Shown piece after piece: positions 11,500 through 22,437 of a DNA stretch of 64,000 nucleotides. This DNA comes from Dipteris shenzhenensis (Eukaryota; Polypodiophyta; Polypodiopsida; Gleicheniales), in assembly GCA_047967505.1 (NCBI GenBank), contig CM106539.1; one strand, given 5' to 3'. Numbering within the stretch: the stretch's first letter is position 1; each line of letters starts with the position of its first letter. Below the pieces are notes generated by a model. It saw nothing but the letters and a program-made list of their open reading frames with translations. It was not told the DNA's origin and did no database searches. The position numbers and the translations under genes were made by a program.

Positions 11500-13497
11500 C
11501 TTATAGTTGCTACTAGATGATTCAACTGATGTGTGCTTCGGCTATAATGATCCTTATGTAGCATGACTGAAAGCGATTGAACTAGTATCCCTTCTTGAAT
11601 TTGTATCTGAATATGATAAGAAAACTTATAAGAAAATGAAGAGGCCATAAGTAATTAGATTCTCGCAATTTGATCGGCATCAAGATCCAAACAACTAGCA
11701 CAAAGAGTGGCTAAGGTTCTACATCCCTACCATGGATCGGAAGAGAATTTGAAGTAGCCAAACAAGACATGGTGAATGGCTAACTCCAATAACATGGACT
11801 AAATTAACCAACTACACAAGAAATTTGACTTTACCATAAATTCAAATGACAAAAATGATGAAGCTTTGCAAGATTTTGAGCAGCAAGTAAATGAAATGGC
11901 TACAAATGCAATTAACAATGTATGGGCTGGGACATTTAACAATGCTATTTTAATGGAATCAAGAGAGAAATTCTATCTTGTGTGAAACAACCAACAACCA
12001 AGAAAGAGGCATGGCTGGAGCTATTCAACTTTTATACCCAGTGGAACAACTAACCTCAAAGAAAGAACACTCCTTGCAAATACAGATGCTAAATGCTACG
12101 CAAAGGCATATATTTGATGATATAATTTGGAAGAAGAAAAACAATCCAAAGCAACCAATCTACATATTTCTTGTGCAGCAGCTAACATGGTTGTATAACA
12201 AAGACCTTGGCTATGATCCTTTAAAGGCAAAAATATTAAAAATGGCATGAACTAACAACTGACACACTTGACAAAATCACAAAATAATACAAGGACATTT
12301 GAATTGTTATTTTGGATGAAGTATCGCTTATTGGGAAAAGAATGTTTAACTTTGTTGACAGACGATTGCATGCTATCAGGCACATGCACAATATTCACTT
12401 TTGTGTCCTTGATGCTATAATAACAAGAGATTTGTGCCAATTGTCTCCTCTATGTGACAAGTGGGTTTTCCAGCAACAAAATTTGAAGCAAAGCTTCTGG
12501 AAAGAACATATCAAGTGCTATCAACTCAGCATTGTGATGCACCAAAATGACTTCCTATTGACCAACATCTAAAACAAATTTTGAACAAATACACAGCAAG
12601 AACAAGGCATTACCACAATCAATTTTATGTGCTACTGTAGTTGCCTCATTTGTTTTGCACAAACAAACTAGTGCGTGCATAATGACCATGTATTCCAACA
12701 CACAAATGGGAGATTTTCATCTTCCACGTTGTAAACAAGAGGCACCACAATTTCTCTAATACACTATCAATGCTAGATGATCCTAAGAAGACTGCTAAAC
12801 TTCATAGGGAAATAAAATTAAAGCGAAATAAATTCGTTGAATTATGTGTAGGAAACTACAACAACTGATGGCCTTGTGAATGGAGCCGATGGAAAATTCA
12901 AAGCCATAACAAAGCATAATTCACTCGTAATTGTGTGGATATTGTTTTCTAACTGTAGCATTAGAGCACACACATGACAACAAACGGCATTTTTACGAGA
13001 GCCATATCAAGCAATATTGGACTCCAATACTCCCAATCACTAAAGAGATACAAATAGGAAACAACACCAATTTCATAATCACGTGAACATAGTACCTAGC
13101 CCAATTAGCACCGCGAAGAATAGTTCATCGTGCACAAGTCTTAACACTAGAAGATTATGTTTTGGTCCTACGAGATGGCTACAGCATGGCATCACTTTCA
13201 AGAGTACGTACCAAAAAGAATCTTTACCTTCTCAAGCCCTTGAATAGTAGTCACTTTCATATAGATCCAAATGTTGCTGCAAAAATGAATCGGCTCCTTG
13301 CATCTGCTGCTTGGCAATTTGATGGACCTTCCCTCAAAGAACGATCTCGCATACATATGCCTAAAAATTACCCAACATTCATGGAAAGGTTAACTCTTCG
13401 CTTTGATGAGACTTCTTGTTTTTATGGGCTGCAAGACAATTCACCATCCAGCAAAAAGACTAGAGTGCTATCATTTACATGTGCACCCTTGTTAAGG
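11500..13497 (+). pseudogene. Helitron-type PIF1 helicase relic
   Basis: Scattered plus-strand fragments in the order expected for a PIF1-like helicase of Helitron type. They are a KKTYKKMKRP.VIRFSQFD stretch with LRFYIPT (about 11,620-11,750), LNATQRHIFDDIIW (about 12,090-12,130), VILDEVSLIGKRMFNFVDRRL (12,306-12,368) and CQLSPLCDKWVFQQ (the DExx and motif III area). Further on come ARRIVHRAQVLTLEDYV (about 13,110-13,160) and ASLSRVRTKKNLYLLKPLN with HIDPNVAAKMNRLL (13,190-13,310). The nucleotide-binding loop after IYIFLVQQ is gone, and stops and shifts break the rest. No Rep nuclease domain or Helitron ends found. Confidence 0.75.
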
Positions 13498-14347
13498 TAA
13501 TGCAATGAGCAATTTTTTCTTTCAAAGATATTGTTCTATTGTGTAGGATGATATGCAATGTGTTGTAATTGTGACTTTTTTACTAGTCTTCTCATCATAA
13601 ACGAGTGTTCCTTACCTCCAAAGTTTTAACAAAGTCACTATGAGGGACTTCAATGTAATTTGATTTACACCCATTGTTGGCACGATTGTCAATGAGCTAG
13701 GCCTTGCATGACCAATGGCATTACATTGAGCAACAATCATGAGGTTTAATATTGCTAGTGCATAATGTAGGTTTCATTTGGGCAATGTTTTCTTTGATGA
13801 GTGAGAGTCTAGCATGAAAAATAGAGCAACACTCCCATTCAAAAAAAAGGAGGGGGAAGTATGATAGTTGGTCAAAGGAAATTCAAGGTTGTGTTTATAA
13901 GCATTGGTGAGAGAGGTGTTTTCACAACCTTTTTGTAAAATTGCAAGCTTTGTACACTTTAATCAATATTTTAAGCATTCAATACCATGCAAGGGGTGCT
14001 GTCAATTGTCTTTTTTTTTTGTGCAATTATTGTAATAATGATGGACTTTTAAGTTCTATAACATATGGATGGCATCTTTTATCAACTTTTGTCAAGCCAT
14101 AGCGTCATATTAATGTGAATCTAGAGCTAATGAGAGGCCATCAAAATAAGGTTTATGGTAGGAAAAATGTCAACTTGTGCTAGAATTCTCATGCACGTGG
14201 CTAAATGCCTATGAATTGAGTGTTGGGATATGGAGGAAGATAAATGGTCAAATTTTCATGGTATTTCTATGTTTACAAAAGCTATAGATCCATGCTATAA
14301 ATCAAAGAGTTTTTTTTTTCAGCTAGCAAAATTTTGATGTTGATTTT
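13498..14347. other. No recognisable feature
   Basis: AT-rich flank of the helicase relic. A Helitron 3' end (CTRR with a hairpin) was looked for and not found with confidence. Confidence 0.4.
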
Positions 14348-14480
14348 CCAACTAATGATAGGGTCTTGTACCTTATTTTTTGAAGCTTTATCGATGGGGT
14401 CTTGTACCCTACTTTTTTTATCCCCAACTGATGATGGGGTCGTGTACCTTAATTTTTGAGGCTTTATCAATGACAATCAT
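14348..14480. repeat. Imperfect tandem duplication, period about 77 bp
   Basis: AACTAATGATAGGGTCTTGT and AACTGATGATGGGGTCGTGT head two units at about 14,350 and 14,427. An extra partial GGGGTCTTGTACCCTA sits between them. Non-coding. Confidence 0.75.
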
Positions 14481-15300
14481 CGTGTGCACGCTCTATTTTG
14501 AGTGTCATTTTTCGGGTAGTTTTGTGAAGGCATCCCTTTAATGGTTCCCACAATCACTCAATGCACAAAATAATTGGTGGGATCTTTTTGTTTCAATGAG
14601 TTTCAATCATCTGTGGCATCTTACACCCTTGAAAGCACACCAATAGCAACTCTATTTTTTGCATGATATATTTCCAACTTTGCGATGGATTTAATAATGA
14701 GCACATATAAGGGTACCCAACCTCCTTGTAAACTCAACCACAATGCCCCTTAGGATGGGCCATTAACTATATTAACTATATAAGCACCCCAAATGAAGAG
14801 CCATTTGAGTCAAAGTAAGTTAACAATTGTTAAGCCTTTGCAAATCATGCAAGGCACTCATCTGACGCTTTATGACAAAATGTGAACATATGCAAAGGCC
14901 CAACTCTTCATACGTGTCACATAATAGAGTGCAAGAATGTATTTAGATATTCTCGTGTGGTAACCCGATTTCTTAATTTGTGGTTTCAAATGTTGTGCAT
15001 TTCCCACTATTGATCGTGCTTATCATCGAAGCCTATCTATAAAATGCACCTTTTGAAGTTCACGAGATATAACTTTTCTCTCGGCATCAAGAGGTGATGT
15101 TTCCTACAAGCATTACTCAAAACTAAGCCTGACAAGTTTTACATCATCTCAAGAGCCATTTTTTAGCTCAAAATTTTTGTTTTAAAATAGATCTCCTTGC
15201 AGGTGGCCCAAATTCCTATGGGAGGCAAGTGTGGAAAATCTTCGTTAATGGGTGGAAGTCTCATAGAGCAATGCCCCATGGAGGACTAGATACTCGTTTT
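14481..15300. other. No recognisable feature
   Basis: AT-rich sequence without an open frame, repeat or RNA signal that I can name. Confidence 0.45.
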
Positions 15301-15480
15301 GGGATGTCCTAACATGAAAATAATTTACAGAGGGACATTTATAGATCCTCATGTGTTTGCTACCATTGCCCCTAGGACAATATTCCCTTTGGGATGTCCT
15401 AACATGAAAATAATTTACAAAGGGACATTTATAGATCCTCATGTGTTTGCTACCATTGCCCCTAGGACAATATTCCCTTG
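15301..15480. repeat. Near-perfect 90-bp tandem duplication
   Basis: Two 90-bp units, 15,301-15,390 and 15,391-15,480, differ at only two positions (g/a at unit position 30 and t/g at the last base). The length is a multiple of three, so the plus-strand frame 15,299-15,676 stays open through both. The high identity points to a recent event in otherwise old sequence. No protein family recognised. Confidence 0.95.
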
Positions 15481-16163
15481 TAAGGAACTAAGAGGGCAAA
15501 TTTTAAGCACTTCCTTGGCCAAGATGGAGGATTTCATTGGTTGGATTGTATCGAGCAGAGTTCAAGCCCCTTCCTTAACAATGCATTCCTTGATTCTAAT
15601 TCATGCGACAATTGTTTTCAAGTTAAGGAAAACATCCACAAGCAATTTAGTCATAACTCCATCTTTATCAATCTAAACCCTGTTAACAAATAAATGCCAT
15701 GCCTCCATGCCAAATATTTGACTCACTATCAATATACACAAAGAACAATATGAGAAAATGCCACCTTAACGATGTATACAAGGTGTGCATGTGCATCATG
15801 CAAGTGGATTTAGCTTAGTGCTCGCACACTACATTGGCACCCATGTGCACTCAATGGATATGAATAATAAAAAACCTTTAGGATTCTATTATGGGAAATT
15901 GGGTTACATGTGCTCATTCGAGACCAAGCAAAGGCCATAACAAATACAGCGTATGCAACAAACTCTAAACCAACATTGCTATAGCACAATTTCCCCTCCG
16001 GCCGTGAATATAATCGCATGTGACTTTAATGGAGACGGACACATGCTTGGATACCCAGTTCCCACAGCCCACGTACAAAGAAATACATTCCATCAAGCCC
16101 AACGTTGATGTATGCATTTGGGTAGAATGCTAATGGATTTGGACAGATGCTCTGTGCAATATG
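15481..16163. other. 3' flank of pTAC12
   Basis: Lies just past the predicted stop of the minus-strand pTAC12 gene and should hold its 3' UTR. I see no AATAAA on the minus strand here, so the poly(A) site is not placed. Confidence 0.35.
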
Positions 16164-19100
16164 CTATTCTCCTTCCCCTCTAACTTCCTTGCCTTGCACC
16201 AAATTCTCGTCCATGCTTTCTACTTCTGCTGATTGCTTCTTCTCAGCATGCTGCTGCACAAAACAATGAAGACCTTTAAATCTCCCTCCCTCCCTCCTCT
16301 CCCTCTCTGGGCATGCACTCACACCCATCCGATCCCTCTAGGTGAGAATCAAATCTGGCTATAGGTAAATCCTTAATGGTTAGCCTAACAACCCATTGGG
16401 TAAAATATTTATCTTAAAGGGGGAAAAGAAAGCAAAGTCAGCAGCAATCTCATAAACAAAAACTGAGTTGTTTACCTCGGAAATATGTTCCTCTGCATCT
16501 AACCTCCACGAAGGGTCATTCTCTTCTTCCTCTTCCTCTTCTTCTCCCCCTTGCCTTTGCTCTTCCTCTTTTTCTCCTGATTCCTGTTTAGCATGAACCT
16601 CTATCAGTAAACATCACTGCACAGTACAATCTAAGGCTTCACTAGATATCCAAAAAGGAGAATTTGGAAAAAGTTCAGCAGCAATCTCATGATTGATTTG
16701 CCTTGAAAAAATGTCCCTTTGCATTTGCTAGGTTTCTTGCCCTCCGCGAAGCGTCATCATCGTCTTCTTCCTCCTCTTCCTCTTCGTCCTCTTGATCTTG
16801 CTCTTGCTCTTGCCCTTGCCCTTGCTCTTGCTCTTGCTCTTGCTCTTGCTCTTGCTCTTGCTCTTGCCCTTGCCCTTGCCCTTGCCCTTGCGCTTGCCCT
16901 TGCCCTTGCCCTTGCCCTTCCTCTTTTTCTTCCTCTTCCTGTTAATTAACAGGAAACTCTAACAATAAATGTTGCTGGAAGTTTGAAATCCAGAGAAATC
17001 TTGGCTCAAGCTCTGAACTCCCAACAAGCTATAGGAAAAGAAGCATACCTCCTTCTCCCCAATATCAACAGCTCCTGCAATGGCATCCTCATAGTGACGC
17101 GCCTACAGCATCAAACCACTTTTCAGTAAAAGTGTTTTCCATGAACACCTTCACACATTGAACATGTCATGACAGGGAAAGAAAGGTCTTGCACAATGTT
17201 CAGGCAACATTTTCATGCATTTTGAAAAGAAAACTTCTACTAAGTGGAGTTAATAATATATTGAATGCGGACAGTCAGATGACCTCCCTGTACAATCGTG
17301 TCTAAGTCAGCCATGCTGGGGGATGATACGCAATGAAAGCCAACCTAGAGTGTGAACAAAAAAAGAGTCCCTGGCTTGTGATTTCAACTGTCCCAGACAC
17401 CCTTCAGGGTATGGACAATGTCAAGCCAAGTGCTTTGGATGCTCACTATCAATAGCATGGACACACAATCCACAGCATTAAGACATAGACTTCCAAATGT
17501 GCCACAGCATAATGCTTCCAAAAATCTTCCATGATGATTTTACACTTTTAAACAATTACAGGAAACAACCATAATTTTATCTTTCACCTAAAAGCACATC
17601 ACATACTCTCAGTGAAAAAGCTCACCATCTTCCCGAATGTGCCTTTTTAAGCTTTTTTTAATTTCATAGAACTATATCACATGCAAAAAAGATTGGGAAA
17701 AAACATCACAGAGGTGCGAAAATGGGATGGCAAGCTCCGCAAGATTATGATGAACTGATAGGTTTGCATAGCCGCATCACGGAAGATCCATCAAGGGTGA
17801 GCTTCACTTTTGTTGGCCATGGCAATAACTCATGAAAAAATCCGAAGGAGGAGATATGTCATTGGTTTAGCATCAGGTTCCTTATTTTCAGAATATGTAT
17901 ATCATGAAAAACAGCATTAGGGGAATCATAAAAAATATGTAGAAAAGACTATGCAATTGTGTGGACTCTTAAACTCAAAAGTACTGGATGAGTCAGCTCA
18001 TGTCATGTCTTCTTCCATGAGCAGGGTCTACTACCAGGGGATCAAAGTATGTCACAATAATAGGTCCTCATTTGCTTAACCAACCTCTAGTAGAACATCT
18101 ACGTAAGAAGTACACACAAAGGTTAGATGAGAATCAAAAGAGTAGTGCAAATCTTACCTCCAAAACATAGTCCCTATATATCAGTCCTCCCCTGTGCTGA
18201 AGATTTAGAGCTCCCACTTCAGTCTAGACACAGCAGACTGATACGGCATCCCATACCTTACACTCCCGAGGTGTCCTTGTCTAGATCCATGGGCTATATC
18301 ACGAAGTGCGTGTTCACACCATGCACTGCTCAAACCTCATCACTATACCTCACAAGCTCAAGAAAGTCTTTTAACAATTACACTATGTTCTCTACACTAG
18401 TCTACGCAGACTAACTGAGTGCGGAAGCGCAAAGACTAACTCAAATGTAGGTAGACACTCAAATGTAGGTAGACACATGTGCATGCATACATGCATGTCA
18501 TGGTGCAAGAATGCAAGACTCAATGCAACCAGTCCCTCCTCCACAAAGTAGTTGTGTATACCTAGATGAGTCCAGGAACATTCCCAAACTCATCGTCTAA
18601 AAACATAGTGCAGTTTCAATCTCATGATAGTCACTCATAAGGTTGAAAACCATAAACTCCATCACGCATAGCAGGGACTAGCTACTATGACATCCCCACT
18701 GACGTCATCAGCGCCTAACAGTGGGTGTAGACCATACTATAAACATATGCTCTCACATACAAATCCACACACCCACACATACTTGAGCATCCATTTACAA
18801 AAAAGTCTTCATACTGAGTTTCTGTCGGAACTACGGAGGTGAAGGGCAGACTCAGCCATGACGAAGGCTGGCACAGAGTAGTTGCGTATTGATGCCAATA
18901 GCAAACTCAGTACAATTGAAGGTGAACACAAGAGTCTTCCAGTGAAGGTGGGGTGGAAAGGAACTGACTCCTGCTCGATTGCTACTCCCTGCTACAAGGG
19001 CTGTTTTCTGATCTACACTTGAAAGCTGTTAAATCTGCTGGGCAAATACTCTACAATGAGCAAATGGCGCCTTTGTATAGGCTTGGACTGCTCCAAACTC

Positions 19101-22100
19101 TTGACTAAACCGTGGCCAATTTAAGTGTCTTCCGTTCTGTGTGGAATAAACAAACTCTACCTCAAGAGTATGTCCTCTGAGGCAGAAAGAAATGTTCTAA
19201 AAATGTCCTCCAATCACCTTATGGATGTTATGCTCTAAGTATGTCCTCCAATCACATTATGTATCATACTCAACGTTGTCTCCACTTTTTTTGCACTGAT
19301 TGACAACATTTGAGCACTGAATTTCGGTAACCTTATCACTCAACATACTGGTGAAATTGCCTTCAATTAATCGAAAGTTAAGCAAATGCCCACAAATCCT
19401 GCACTTGGAGCATCATGACATTAAAACAGTATTTAGCACCCAATGTCATCAATCTCTAGCATACAATGCGCATGCACGCACACGCTCCCCAACACACCCC
19501 ACACACAAGGTAAACCGTTCCCTGTACAATAAGATGGGCTAGTCACCCTCAGCTTACCTATTTGGGTTTCCAGTAAACTGAAATCTCCTGACGATCTGGA
19601 CTTCTTGCCGTATCTTATCAAAGTACTGGTCAATTTTGCAAACCATTGGAGAGAATGATAGAAAACAGATTAAAATCCCACAAAGGAAATTTTATTAGCT
19701 TTCACATATTTTAGCTCACTAGCTGCGACCCTATAAGAGGTTCCTATTGTATCTCAAAGTCAAACTTGTACCGAGTTCAACTTACCTCACCTTCTAATCA
19801 AGCTGATTACAAACATGCTTCATGAACGGTGATTTGTTTTTTTGATAAACTAGACACAAACAAATACTTCCACCGAGTCTTCAACAAATGGATCATAGCC
19901 ACACAAACAAGTCCAATACTGCAGGTGAGTCTTGGACAGCTTCTTACTTTTAAAAGCCACTAATCTCCCATCCTCATAAACACTACCCTTCTTGCATGTA
20001 CTAGCATAATTCACCACAAACGGTTTGCCTCAATCCATTATCAGTAACATGGGTACAGCAGTAACTAGCTTTACAAGTTGAAATTTTCAATCTAGTTTTC
20101 CATTCCCATGTAGATGTGGACTAGGATCACTCTTTTGCTTCTCACTCCCTTAAGAGTTGAGCCATTGTAGATGCTGTAGAATCCCCTCCAGGATCTAACC
20201 CTAAACCCAATCCAAAACAGGAATCAGAAATCCTGGACCCACTAAGATAGTCAGCAGGATGGTATAGATATTGAGGAACATGACCATTGACAAGCAGGAG
20301 GACATAAGGTGTTTTTATGCTCATTTACCCTCTCCTCTCCAGCCACTCCCAAGCACGTGGGCTAGAGATCAAACTCCCACAAGCCCATGCCTATAGCTCT
20401 GGCATCCCATACCAAAACCCGTTCCCAAGGACCATTCGGCACAGGTTCATGATCTGCCATGTAGATAGCAGGAGTCTAGGCTCTCGATCCACCAATGGTG
20501 TGTACACGTTGAATGACTTCACAAAAGCCTTGGCCACTCTTATATAGAAGAGCATTCCGCTTTATGAATAAATGTAGCCAGCTGGCCCTTTGCTATAATA
20601 GCCCATGTCCTCTAGAGCCACGGTAGCTTGCTTCCTTTGACCCAAGGCCCCCTAATCCTACTAGATTAAGTCTAGTAATCCAAGGATTAGCATCTAGGTA
20701 CATAAATCCCTTCCCCTGTTCTTCGGCAAACGGCTCCCAAGTTGAGTCTTCTTCATTCCACTTAAATTTGAACTCTAGAGTTAACTTATACCTAAGACTT
20801 CAAGTCTAGAATTAGCTCATTCCTAAGATCTCTTTCCCAAAAATCGATAATCCTTTCAGGCTCATGCTGAATATAGGTCAAATCCTCATATTCCACAAGT
20901 CCTTGGGGCTCCAACCCCCCTACCACCTCTTTCAATCTACTGACATGAAAGACCAATGAACTTTTAGATGTGGAGGCAATTTCAGCTTAAATGCAACCTC
21001 ACTAATCTTTTTCAAGGGTCCACAATAAGTAGGGGATAACTTCTCTGCCAACTCTATCCATTAAGATCTTTGAATCCTTTGGTATTAGCAAATATACAAG
21101 AATTTCTTCAGAAAACTCTCTGGGTGAACACTATCTATCTGTGAGAAAAGCAGCGGAAACTGAATACCACACACACCGAACTGAAAGGAGAGACAGAAAG
21201 AGAAGGAGAGACTGCAAGGGATGTCAGGAAAAGGCCCAAGAACTGCAGGGAAAAACCTCTGCAAAATGAGATGATGATCAAGTCAGGAGGTGGGGCCTAT
21301 ATATAGGCACTCCACCCCCCCCCCCCCAGTCGGTTGGTACAGCAGGCCGACTCCCTGCTCTAAATGGGCCGAAACACAGCCTCTAGGGGCCAACCCGCTG
21401 CTGCTATAAGTAGGGCTTCCAGGCAGCCATATGAGTGGCTGACCCCCTGCCTCAACCAGGCTGACCAGGCAGCCTTGTATGGCCTGCTAGGGCGTGGTAA
21501 ACCGACCAGCCAACCCCCAAAGGGTGGCCTGCCTGCCCCCCTACAAAAGGCCTACAAGAGGCGCAGCAAAGGGCTGTCATCACCTCACTCCAGAGGCCCT
21601 TTGTAAGCCCTGCTCTGCCACGATCTGATCAGCATCCCCTCCTGGGAACACCTGCAAGGCCATGGCTGTGGCAAACTGACCCACAGGGATATGGACCCCT
21701 CTTGGCCTAGGCTCATGCCCAATCTTACAGGTGCTCAACCGTGAGGATCAAGAACCGTTTATCGTGCTGCCTTCGCATTCAACCTATCTGCAAGTGCCTG
21801 AAAACGTACGGTATCTACAGCTGGAATATTTGCAGGGCAACAATTAATGCCTCTTTCTTTATTTTGAGCCTCCATATTTTTCTTCATTACAAAAGGGACA
21901 ATGCCACTTGCGTGCTTCTCCTTTTGACATGTCATAGAGGCGTCCAGGTTTCACCTCCTTCCAACACTCGGATTTGTGGTCTTGGTCGAGGCCACAGGGA
22001 GGACCATTGAGAGAAAGGAGGGCTGAGAGAAGAGGGAAAGAGTGGACAGAAGGGGGTTGAGAGAGTAGAAGGGAGTGGAGAGAAGGGGGTTGAGGGAATG

Positions 22101-22392
22101 GAGAAAGGTAGGAGGAGGAATAGTGCAGAAGCAATGGAGGGAGGATGAAGCAAGGAGGGAGAGTGGAGTAGATGGAGGGCTGAAGCAAGAGGGAGAGTAG
22201 ATGGAGGGCTGAAGCAAGGAGGGAGGGTGGAGTAGTTGGAGGGCTAAAGCAAGGAGGAAGAGTGGAGTAGATGGAGGCTAGAGCAGCAAAGGCAGGCAGC
22301 GGGAGCGGTGCGAGAAGCTGAGGCAGGAGGAAAAACCGTGTGGCACCCGTCGGGAGTTTTGCCAGTCCACAACCCCAGTCCAGAACCCAAAA

Positions 22393-22437
<45 letters not shown>

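Noticed and set aside
16719-16949. Plus-strand Leu-Ala repeat frame
   Set aside because: Complement of the pTAC12 exon 8 hexamer array; the minus-strand reading fits the gene.
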